From the NCBI GenBank assembly GCA_964610765.1, contig CAZSWS010000088.1:1-9441 (forward strand): a stretch of 9,441 bases of DNA, read 5' to 3'. This document shows, in pieces, positions 1 to 6,741 of this stretch. Under the pieces are notes generated by a model, which worked only from the letters and a program-made list of their open reading frames with translations, did no database searches and was not told where the DNA came from. Made by a program: the position numbers and the translations under genes. The stretch is from CAZSWS01 sp964610765. GTDB taxonomy: Bacteria; Bacteroidota; Bacteroidia; Bacteroidales; Tannerellaceae. Each line of letters starts with the position of its first letter. Within the stretch, counting starts at the first letter, position 1.

Positions 1-1
1 G

Positions 2-397
2 TTAAAGACCACTTTACTTCTTTTAGTCACAGGATTATTATCCTGTAGTAGCGATAACGATAAAAAAACGTCACTAGAAGGTACCTGGGCTATAACCCAT
101 TCTGAGGGTTATCTAAAAGAAAATGGGAAGAAAAAGGCCGAATGGGATGAAGAATACCAAGGAAACGATGAGGAAGATCAGATTGAGTTTACTCCTTGTG
201 GACAAATGAGGTTTTGGTTCGGAGATGATTTTATTGACGATGCTTATACGTATAAGAAAGGTAAAATCTATTTGGATAATTACATACTCGTTTTCGATGT
301 CCTAAAACACACTTACCAAGAATTAGTTCTATCACTTAATGTTGAAGTGGATGAGTATGAAATGTATGAAAAACAAATGCTAAAGCGGATAAAATAG
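2..397 (+). CDS. Small lipoprotein with lipocalin-like start (5' end cut by the window)
   Basis: An open frame runs from the window edge to TAA at 395-397, giving 131 visible residues. It begins with a hydrophobic stretch (LKTTLLLLVTGLLSC) whose Cys, codon 44-46, is a good signal peptidase II lipobox and is followed by SSDND, typical of Bacteroidetes lipoproteins sent to the outer membrane. Base 1 is G, so the start may be an ATG straddling the window edge, giving MLKTT...; this is inference. The mature part has a Leu-x-Gly-x-Trp type motif (LEGTW, visible residues 25-29), as at the start of lipocalin-like domains, then an acidic Lys/Glu-rich stretch (about 38-60) and alternating hydrophobic residues suggesting beta strands. 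An internal ATG at 206 is in the same frame but would lose the signal peptide, so it is not the start. The function is unknown. The outer-membrane protein gene follows after 63 bases and may be co-transcribed. Confidence 0.8.
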   Translation, partial: LKTTLLLLVTGLLSCSSDNDKKTSLEGTWAITHSEGYLKENGKKKAEWDEEYQGNDEEDQIEFTPCGQMRFWFGDDFIDDAYTYKKGKIYLDNYILVFDVLKHTYQELVLSLNVEVDEYEMYEKQMLKRIK

Positions 398-460
398 CAT
401 GATTTACAGATAAAATAGAAGTTTTTTAGTCAGATTATAAACCTTAAAAAGTCACAGATT

Positions 461-1126
461 ATGAATAGAAATTCAGTGTTTCAATTAGGAAGAAATATAG
501 CTAGAAGGATGATTGTCCTAGCAGTTATTCTTGGAGGTGTAGTTTTAGCAGCAAATGCTCAAGAGGAGCTTGAAGAGCGAACAAAATGGGGAATAAAAGG
601 AGGGGTGAATATATCTACTCTGAGTTTCAATATTAAAGGTGGTGGCACCGTAGATAATAAATCGATTGCAGGAGCTGTATTAGGAGTAACACTTAATCAT
701 GCTATCACGCCTAAGTGGTACATTCACTCCGGGTTAGAGTTTAGTATGAAAGGATTTGAACTGGAGTTAAGCAGTACAGTAAATGCAAAAGCTTATTTTA
801 TTGAAGTCCCCGTAGCCGTCGGTTATAAATTTAATATAGGAAAAGGTTGGACTATAGAGCCTCGTGCCGGTTTATACTTTGCATATGGTGTAGCAGGAAA
901 TACAAGTATTTCAGGCAGTTCGGTTGATTTAAAAACATTTGGTGATAAAATATTGAAACCTTTTGATGCCGGAGCTTTAGTGGGCGTTTTCTTTGATAAC
1001 AATCAATTCGTTATTGGGCTCCAGGGTGAGTTTGGTATAACTGAAGCTAATGGAAATTCCTTAACGGTTACCGGAGCAACGGCTCACAATAGCAATTTCT
1101 CAATAAGTGTTGGCTATTTGTTTTAA
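461..1126 (+). CDS. Outer-membrane beta-barrel protein (porin/PorT-like family)
   Basis: The 221-residue product has an N-terminal signal peptide: a basic stretch (RNIARR), a hydrophobic core at about residues 17-32 and a cleavage site after ANA (ANA|QEE). The mature start KWGIKGGVNIST is typical of the Bacteroidetes small beta-barrel family (outer membrane protein beta-barrel domain, PF13568 type). The rest alternates short amphipathic strands with glycine-rich turns, for example near YIHSGLEFSMKG, FIEVPVAVGYKF and IEPRAGLYFAYG. It ends in a strand with a terminal aromatic residue (SVGYLF), the usual signal for outer-membrane insertion. It should form a roughly eight-stranded barrel; no transport or binding partner can be read from the sequence. 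The ATG at 461 fits the signal peptide. A terminator follows directly, so this gene ends its transcription unit. The family call is by motif recognition; the role is unknown. Confidence 0.85.
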   Translation: MNRNSVFQLGRNIARRMIVLAVILGGVVLAANAQEELEERTKWGIKGGVNISTLSFNIKGGGTVDNKSIAGAVLGVTLNHAITPKWYIHSGLEFSMKGFELELSSTVNAKAYFIEVPVAVGYKFNIGKGWTIEPRAGLYFAYGVAGNTSISGSSVDLKTFGDKILKPFDAGALVGVFFDNNQFVIGLQGEFGITEANGNSLTVTGATAHNSNFSISVGYLF

Positions 1127-1190
1127 GGTATAAAACGTTGAATAAACTATAACTGAGCTGTGAAAGCTCTAGGTTATCTATTTTTTAAAA

Positions 1191-1221
1191 AAAGAGAGTG
1201 CCTTTTTGGTGCTCTTTTTTT
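1191..1221 (+). terminator. Intrinsic terminator after the beta-barrel gene
   Basis: A hairpin pairs AGAGTGCC (1195-1202) with GGTGCTCT (1208-1215) across a TTTTT loop; two of the eight pairs are G-T wobbles. Upstream A residues can pair with part of the following T run (about 1215-1221), which also serves as the U-tract. It lies about 70 bases after the stop at 1126 and before the promoter of the next gene. Confidence 0.8.
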
Positions 1222-1252
1222 GCTGACAATGAAACATATAGGTGAAAAAAAG

Positions 1253-1284
1253 ATTGTTGCGTTTAGATTATTCACTTATCTTTG
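1253..1284 (+). promoter_or_regulatory. Bacteroidetes-type promoter for the secreted hydrolase-like gene
   Basis: TATCTTTG at 1277-1284 is an exact match to the Bacteroidetes -7 consensus TANNTTTG. ATTG at 1253-1256 sits 20 bases upstream, where the -33 TTG element is expected. Transcription would begin near 1290, giving a leader of about 70 bases before the ATG at 1361. It lies just after the upstream terminator, so the next gene probably starts its own unit. Confidence 0.7.
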
Positions 1285-1360
1285 ACTAGCAGAATGTGGA
1301 TGAATATCTTATTACCCACATTTGTTGAATAATAACCCATATATCTAATGATTGATTGAA

Positions 1361-3691
1361 ATGAAAAACACACATTTACTACGCTTTATGTCTTGCCTTA
1401 TGATTAGCATCTTTTTATCCTCCTTTTTGCATGCACAACAAGACGTACTTCCCGGAGAGAATAATAAAACAGCAGCCATTTCATATGATTATTTTCCTGA
1501 TAGGCTACATGCTTTCGTGTGGAGAAACTGGTTTTTAATACCGGTTGAGCATTTAGCTACCGTTGTCGAGACGGATGCAAAAAAGATCCAATCAATAGCC
1601 TTTTCTATGGGGCTTCCTTCTCAACCTCAATTATTAGAGGAATGGTCTACTTCACGTGGCTATATCACAGTGTTGAGGCGCAACTGGCACTTGTTGCCTT
1701 ACGAACAATTGTTGACACTATTAAATATGACGCGGAAAGAACTGTCTTGGCGCTTGATTGAAGATGATTTCTTGATTGTAAAACTAGGTGAGAAACCTTA
1801 TTGTGAATCACTAATATATGAAGAACCTACTGCGCTTATAAAAAACAGAGCTAAAGAGATTAAAAAACAACTCAAAGGGCTTGGGAAATCAGTCTTTAAA
1901 GGAGAAGAACGCCGATTCAAATTTATTGAAGAGTTTAAACATATTGATGAATCTGCCGTGCATTCAGATCACTCTAAAGGACAGGAATCTGCATTTGATT
2001 TACGAATAATTTTTTCGTACTTCACAGACTATGGAGATCCATTAGTTGACCCTGAACTTTCTTCATATCCTGAAGGTTTGTTAAAGAGGTTGTCAGATTT
2101 AGGAGTAAATGGTATTTGGCTACATACTGTCTTACGTTCGTTTGTTCCACCGGGCGACATCTTTCCGGGAGAAAGTGATTATGAAAAACGAATAGCAGGT
2201 CTTAATAAATTAGTTAAAAGGGCTGCTAAATATGGTATAGGTATCTATTTATACACGAATGAACCACGTGCAATGGCTAAAGATTATTTTGAAGCTAGTA
2301 CGGATAGGAAAAAACTAGGTGGAGTAGAGCGAGATGGTTTACAAGTTTTTTGCCCTTCTAATCCGGAGGTGTTAAATTGGCTGACACGCTCGTATGAAAG
2401 AATATTCAAATCAGTTCCTAACTTAGGAGGTGTTTTTACCATTACTGCTTCAGAAAACTTAACAAGCTGTGTTTCGCACCAAATGCAAGCCAGTTGCCCG
2501 CAATGCAGTAAACAGCCATATTCGAAAATTATTGCCGATATCAATACAGCCATTTCAGATGGTGTAAAAAAAGGAAGTTCTGACGCTAAAGTAATTGTCT
2601 GGGATTGGGGTTGGAACGATGCGGAGGCTAAAAATATTATTGAAAGGCTACCTAAGTCATGTTGGTTTATGTCTGTGAGTGAATGGTCGTTGCCGATTGA
2701 GCGTGGAGGTATTAAGTCGCAAGTAGGCGAATACTCTATTTCATCTGTTGGACCCGGTCCAAGGGCTGAAAGACATTGGGGGTATGCTCGTGAAGCAGGA
2801 TTGAGGACGGTTGCTAAAGTACAGGTTAATTGTACATGGGAGATGGCTATACTGCCTTCTCTTCCGGTGATGGATTTAGTTGCTCAACATGCAGAAAACT
2901 TAAAGAAAGAATCTATCAATGGTGTCATGTTGAGCTGGAGCTTAGGTGGGTATCCCTCTAAAAATCTCGAGATTTTCCAATCTATCCAACCCGGTAAGAA
3001 AGATGAAACATTGGATCTGTATGCCAACCTTTATTATGGAGAACATGCAGCTCCATTCGTGAGAAAAGCATGGACAACTTTTTCTACAGCTTTCAAAGAA
3101 TATCCTTATCACATAACAACACTTTACCAAGGACCACAACATATGGGACCATCTAATCCGTTATTTATAAAGCCCACTAATTATCGTGCTACGATGGTCG
3201 GATTCCCTTATGACGATATAGGTGCATGGTGCTCTGTTTATCCGGTAGATATATGGATTGGACAGATGAATAAGGTAGCTCAGGGTTTTAAAGAAGGATG
3301 TGCTGCGTTAGCAAAAGCTCAAGAAGTGGCTGATGCTTCTTACAAAAAGGGAATAGAGGCAGACCTATTGCAAGCAAACGTAGCTCAATTACACTTTGCA
3401 TCTTGCGCTAGCCAGGCGGCTTTTGTGAATGCTAGAAATGCTTATTTAAATACTGCTGCTGAATCAGTAAAAGACAAGAAACAAAGGCTGGATGAGATGA
3501 AAACATATTTGCTTCAGGAGCAACAGCATGTCATGTCTATTCTTCCATTGGCAAAAGCAGACCCTACAGTAGGATATGAATCATCCAATCAGTATTTTTA
3601 TTTGCCAATTGACCTATTAGAAAAACTCATCAATATTGAGTACGTAGCCGGTCAGATTGATGCGGAGAAGTCAAAACTCCCTAAAGAGTGA
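1361..3691 (+). CDS. Secreted TIM-barrel glycoside-hydrolase-like protein with N-terminal helical repeats
   Basis: The 776-residue product has a signal peptide (MKNTHLLRF, then a hydrophobic core, cleaved near LHA|QQ). An in-frame TTG at 1352 would lengthen it by three residues, but ATG at 1361 gives a normal signal peptide and is preferred. Residues about 50-145 hold two similar helical units, each with RNW-x-L-x-P-x-E-x-L (RNW at 55-57 and 107-109). Residues about 210-540 look like a (beta/alpha)8 barrel: strand-like segments GVNGIWLHT, YGIGIYLYTNEP, GGVFTITASENL and AKVIVWDWGW occur in order, with candidate acids E301 and E365. A cysteine group (C370, C379, C382) follows. The C-terminus is helical and Ala-rich, ending in an aromatic segment (about 735-760). 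The fold suggests action on a glycan in the periplasm or at the surface. I cannot assign a CAZy family; a GH20-like or other uncharacterised hydrolase is possible. Catalytic residues are inferred. Confidence 0.75.
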   Translation: MKNTHLLRFMSCLMISIFLSSFLHAQQDVLPGENNKTAAISYDYFPDRLHAFVWRNWFLIPVEHLATVVETDAKKIQSIAFSMGLPSQPQLLEEWSTSRGYITVLRRNWHLLPYEQLLTLLNMTRKELSWRLIEDDFLIVKLGEKPYCESLIYEEPTALIKNRAKEIKKQLKGLGKSVFKGEERRFKFIEEFKHIDESAVHSDHSKGQESAFDLRIIFSYFTDYGDPLVDPELSSYPEGLLKRLSDLGVNGIWLHTVLRSFVPPGDIFPGESDYEKRIAGLNKLVKRAAKYGIGIYLYTNEPRAMAKDYFEASTDRKKLGGVERDGLQVFCPSNPEVLNWLTRSYERIFKSVPNLGGVFTITASENLTSCVSHQMQASCPQCSKQPYSKIIADINTAISDGVKKGSSDAKVIVWDWGWNDAEAKNIIERLPKSCWFMSVSEWSLPIERGGIKSQVGEYSISSVGPGPRAERHWGYAREAGLRTVAKVQVNCTWEMAILPSLPVMDLVAQHAENLKKESINGVMLSWSLGGYPSKNLEIFQSIQPGKKDETLDLYANLYYGEHAAPFVRKAWTTFSTAFKEYPYHITTLYQGPQHMGPSNPLFIKPTNYRATMVGFPYDDIGAWCSVYPVDIWIGQMNKVAQGFKEGCAALAKAQEVADASYKKGIEADLLQANVAQLHFASCASQAAFVNARNAYLNTAAESVKDKKQRLDEMKTYLLQEQQHVMSILPLAKADPTVGYESSNQYFYLPIDLLEKLINIEYVAGQIDAEKSKLPKE

Positions 3692-3794
3692 TTGATTTTT
3701 TTGTTTTATTGTCCCTTGTGTGCTGATTAATAGTTGAATACATACGAACACTTACTGCAAACGGTGGAATGTTTTATTCAAAACGATAGGGACA

Positions 3795-3892
3795 ACTAAT
3801 CGGCTCACAGCTGTGAGCCGGTTGGTCCACAACTGTGAGCCAATCAGTCCACAGCTGTGAGCTGGTCGGGCCACAGCTGTGAGCCGATTAGT
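3795..3892. repeat. Four-unit 22-bp palindromic tandem repeat with terminal inverted repeats
   Basis: Four contiguous units start at 3806, 3828, 3850 and 3872, exactly 22 bases apart. Each holds the core CACAGCTGTGAGCC, whose first ten bases are a perfect palindrome. Unit 2 has CACAAC and unit 3 ends GAGCT instead. The core is followed by a variable eight-base tail: GGTTGGTC, AATCAGTC, GGTCGGGC or GATTAGTT. The first unit is completed on its left into a 20-bp perfect palindrome (3801-3820). The 21 bases at 3795-3815 are the exact reverse complement of 3872-3892, so the whole 98-bp block is bounded by inverted repeats. The array is visibly more GC-rich than its surroundings. It could be a multi-site operator, since 22 bp is about two helical turns, a structured RNA or terminator element, or a dispersed genomic repeat. 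The sequence alone does not decide. Confidence 0.9.
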
Positions 3893-4202
3893 TTGCTATA
3901 TACTTTGGGATAATAAGGTCTATTTGCTGACATAGGTTGACCTTGTAAAATCTTAATTATTAATAGGGGTTGACTTCCCGGCTTATTTTACTGGTCTATT
4001 TTGCTTGCATTAAAATGCCTGATTGATTTTTCTATGAAGTTTTGTTGCTCAAACACGAATAATACGTAGTTATAGACCGTTTATATTGAAGTCAAAAGAG
4101 TACATATGAAAATTAACAAATAATATGATTGACAAAACACTTTGATTATTATGCTTTTGCTAACTAAATTTAAATTGTTTTACATCAAAAAGAATAAATT
4201 GA

Positions 4203-4232
4203 CTTGTAGTAGCTTCTTTTTTTGTATATTTG
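4203..4232 (+). promoter_or_regulatory. Probable rarA promoter
   Basis: TATATTTG (4225-4232) matches the Bacteroidetes -7 consensus TANNTTTG, with CTTG (4203-4206) 18 bases upstream as the -33 element. A second exact match, TATTTTTG (4249-4256), lies 24 bases further on but has no well-spaced -33 element; it may be an alternative start or chance in AT-rich DNA. The inferred leader is about 65 bases long. Confidence 0.55.
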
Positions 4233-4305
4233 TCATCCTTATCTATAGTATTTTTGATTTTTGTAATATTATTTTAAGGTCAATAGAAATATTGGAGTTT
4301 GTTTC

Positions 4306-5604
4306 ATGATTAGTCAACCATTAGCAGAGCGAATGCGTCCAAAATCTTTGGACGATTATATTGGACAAAAACATCTGATGGGGGAGCATGCTGCTCTTCG
4401 TAAGACCATAGAGGCCGGACGTATACCCTCGTTCATTCTTTGGGGACCTCCTGGTGTAGGAAAAACAACATTGGCGCAAATCATAGCTAATATGTTGGAG
4501 ATGCCGTTCCATACGCTTAGTGCTATAAATTCCGGTGTAAAAGATGTACGAGAAGTAATTGAAAAAGCCAAAAACAGAACCATTTTCCATACATCTTCTC
4601 CTATTCTTTTTATTGACGAAATTCATCGATTTAGTAAATCGCAGCAAGATTCTTTGCTTAGTGCTGTTGAGCGGGGCATTATTACTCTAATTGGTGCTAC
4701 AACTGAAAATCCTTCATTCGAAGTAATTCGTCCTTTACTTTCCAGGTGTCAGGTGTATGTTTTAAAATCGTTGACTAAAGAAGAACTTTTGCTATTATTG
4801 AATAAAGCTATTACTGAAGATATATATCTGAAAGAAAAGAATATCGTATTGGAAGAAACCGATGCCATTATTCGTTATTCAGGTGGAGATGCTCGTAAAT
4901 TATTAAATATACTAGAACTTGTCATATCTCCGGAGTTAGATGCTGACGAAATAGTAATTACTGACGAAAAAGTCGTTGACCGTTTACAGGAAAACCCGGC
5001 AGCGTATGATAAAGGGGGCGAAATGCACTATGACATTATTTCTGCTTTTATCAAATCAGTCAGAGGAAGCGATCCGGATGCAGCTATTTATTGGTTAGCA
5101 CGTATGGTTGAAGGTGGGGAAGACCCGACTTTTATAGCGCGCAGACTGCTTATTTTAGCCGCTGAAGATATAGGGTTGGCCAACCCCAATGCCTTGCTTT
5201 TAGCGAATGCTTGTTTTGATGCTTTACGAAAAATAGGTTGGCCGGAAGGCCGAATAATATTAGCAGAAACCACTATTTATCTGGCTTGTTCTGCAAAGAG
5301 CAACTCAGCCTATTTATCAATAGATAAAGCAATACGAACTGTACGTGAAACCGGCAATTTACCCGTACCATTGCATTTAAGAAATGCACCAACCCAGCTG
5401 ATGAATGAGTTGAATTATGGGAAAGATTATCAATATGCACATGACTATACAGACAATTTTGTCAAGCAGCAATATATGCCTCCGGAAGTAGAGGGACATG
5501 TGTTTTGGGAAGGACAAAGCAATGCATCTGAACGTAAATTGACCGAACAAATGAAAAGCCTGTGGGGCGATAGATACACTAAGAATAAAATCACAAAAGA
5601 TTAA
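4306..5604 (+). CDS. rarA: Replication-associated recombination protein A (AAA+ ATPase, RarA/MgsA)
   Basis: The 432-residue product is full length for the RarA/MgsA/WRNIP1 family, AAA+ ATPases related to clamp-loader subunits that act at stalled replication forks with SSB in the cytoplasm. It opens with the family signature PLAERMRPKSLDDYIGQ. Walker A is GPPGVGKTT (47-55) and Walker B is LFIDEIH (101-107). Sensor 1 is GATTENPSFEV (130-140), the arginine finger is probably R147 in LLSRC, and sensor 2 is GGDAR (193-197). The C-terminal tetramerisation part carries the conserved MHYDIISAFIKSVRGSDPDA and LAAEDIGLANP blocks. GGAG at 4294-4297 lies eight bases before the ATG and supports this start. 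serC follows 67 bases downstream on the same strand with no terminator between, so read-through is possible. All key ATPase motifs are intact. Confidence 0.97.
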   Translation: MISQPLAERMRPKSLDDYIGQKHLMGEHAALRKTIEAGRIPSFILWGPPGVGKTTLAQIIANMLEMPFHTLSAINSGVKDVREVIEKAKNRTIFHTSSPILFIDEIHRFSKSQQDSLLSAVERGIITLIGATTENPSFEVIRPLLSRCQVYVLKSLTKEELLLLLNKAITEDIYLKEKNIVLEETDAIIRYSGGDARKLLNILELVISPELDADEIVITDEKVVDRLQENPAAYDKGGEMHYDIISAFIKSVRGSDPDAAIYWLARMVEGGEDPTFIARRLLILAAEDIGLANPNALLLANACFDALRKIGWPEGRIILAETTIYLACSAKSNSAYLSIDKAIRTVRETGNLPVPLHLRNAPTQLMNELNYGKDYQYAHDYTDNFVKQQYMPPEVEGHVFWEGQSNASERKLTEQMKSLWGDRYTKNKITKD

Positions 5605-5671
5605 AAACGTGCTTAAAGCGCGTGAGTGAAAAAGAAAAGACCATTATTAATGTTTTTAAAATTGTACTAAA

Positions 5672-6739
5672 ATGAAAAAGCATAACTTTTATGCAGGACC
5701 ATCGATCCTGAGTGACTATACAATAAAGAATACAGCTTCTGCTGTTCAAGATTTTTCGTGTTCGGGACTATCGCTAATGGAAATATCGCATAGAAGCAAA
5801 GAATTTATAGCTGTTAATGATGAAGCTCGCTTATTAATTAAAGAATTGCTTGACATACCTGAAGGATACGAAGTGGTATTTCTAGGTGGAGGTGCCAGTA
5901 TGCAGTTCTGCATGGTTCCATATAATTTAATGAATAAAAAAGCAGCCTTTTTAGATACCGGCACATGGGCTTCAAAGGCTATTAAAGAAGCGCGCTTTTT
6001 CGGAGAAGCTGCTGTGGTAGCTTCTTCTAAAGAAAGCAATTATAGCTATATACCAAAAGATTATATATTGCCGGATGATGCTGAGTATTTTCATATAACA
6101 AGTAATAATACCATTTTTGGTACTGAACTAAAAGTGGACCCGGATGTTCGCATCCCCCTTGTTGCTGATATGTCGTCTGATATATTTTCTCGCCCGGTAG
6201 ATGTTTCTAAGTATGATGTTATTTATGCCGGTGCTCAGAAAAATTTAGCACCTGCCGGAGTAACAATTGTTATTGTTAGGAAAGATGCTTTAGGTCATGT
6301 AGAACGTCCAATTCCTACCATGTTGGACTATAGAACACATATTGATAAAGACTCAATGTTTAATACACCCCCCGTGTTACCCATTTTTGCAGCTTTGCAA
6401 ACGTTAAAATGGTATAAAGAGTTGGGTGGAGTTCGTGTTTTACAACAGATGAATCAAGAAAAAGCAGCTTTACTCTATGATGAGATTGATCGAAATAAAC
6501 TATTTAAAGGAACAGCAAATCCGGAAGATCGATCTTTAATGAATGTATGTTTTGTGATGCAAGATGAATATAAAGATTTAGAAAATGAGTTTGCATCTTT
6601 TGCATCTGCTAAAGGAATGATTGGCATTAAAGGTCACCGGTCTGTGGGTGGTTTTCGTGCATCAATATATAACGCAATGCCTAAAGCTAGTGTAGAGGCA
6701 TTCATACAAGTAATGAAGGATTTTGAGAAAGACCGGTAA
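5672..6739 (+). CDS. serC: Phosphoserine aminotransferase
   Basis: This 355-residue class V aminotransferase uses PLP to convert 3-phosphohydroxypyruvate and glutamate to phosphoserine and 2-oxoglutarate; family members can also act in PLP biosynthesis. The family start NFYAGPS (5-11) is present. The cofactor phosphate loop is GGGAS (72-76), W99 should stack on the PLP ring, and D166 should contact its pyridine nitrogen. K190 in GAQKNLAPAG is the Schiff-base lysine. NTPP (231-234) and the C-terminal HRSVGGFR (322-329) contribute to phosphate and substrate binding. Its length is normal for the family and no key residue is missing. The gene ends two bases before serA, the preceding step of the pathway, so the two are almost certainly co-transcribed and probably translationally coupled. 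The ATG at 5672 is the only start that keeps the conserved N-terminus. Confidence 0.97.
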   Translation: MKKHNFYAGPSILSDYTIKNTASAVQDFSCSGLSLMEISHRSKEFIAVNDEARLLIKELLDIPEGYEVVFLGGGASMQFCMVPYNLMNKKAAFLDTGTWASKAIKEARFFGEAAVVASSKESNYSYIPKDYILPDDAEYFHITSNNTIFGTELKVDPDVRIPLVADMSSDIFSRPVDVSKYDVIYAGAQKNLAPAGVTIVIVRKDALGHVERPIPTMLDYRTHIDKDSMFNTPPVLPIFAALQTLKWYKELGGVRVLQQMNQEKAALLYDEIDRNKLFKGTANPEDRSLMNVCFVMQDEYKDLENEFASFASAKGMIGIKGHRSVGGFRASIYNAMPKASVEAFIQVMKDFEKDR

Positions 6740-6741
6740 CT

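Larger units (their letters stand above)
3692..4305. other. 614-base gene-free region between the hydrolase-like gene and rarA
   Basis: No ORF with convincing coding character is visible on either strand; ATGs such as the one at 4033 lead to very short frames. The region contains the palindromic repeat array at 3795-3892 and a promoter next to rarA. An 8-bp inverted repeat, TTGTCCCT (3709-3716) and AGGGACAA (3788-3795), ends where the array begins. No clear intrinsic terminator follows the upstream stop at 3691 unless the array serves as one. From about 3893 to 4200 I see only AT-rich sequence with no recognised element. Confidence 0.6.

Noticed and set aside
388..418. Direct repeat GATAAAATAG at 388-397 and 409-418
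   Set aside because: Ten bases of AT-rich sequence, one copy overlapping the lipoprotein stop codon; easily due to chance.
1155..1169. Small hairpin GAGCT/AGCTC just upstream of the first terminator
   Set aside because: Only five pairs, no T run right after it, and a much better terminator lies about 25 bases downstream.
1352..1360. TTG start at 1352 for the large secreted protein
   Set aside because: ATG at 1361 in the same frame gives a conventional signal peptide; the extension adds only three residues.
2284..2553. Minus-strand open frame inside the secreted hydrolase-like gene
   Set aside because: It lies wholly within a well-supported gene and shows no recognisable protein features; similar antisense frames in rarA, serC, serA and the fusion gene were rejected for the same reason.
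3806..3893. CRISPR array
   Set aside because: The units are 22 bp long with only eight-base, mutually similar tails; there are no spacers of CRISPR length and no cas genes.
5608..5622. Terminator between rarA and serC
   Set aside because: CGTGCT/AGCGCG can form a six-pair stem with a three-base loop, but an A/G-rich stretch follows instead of a T run.
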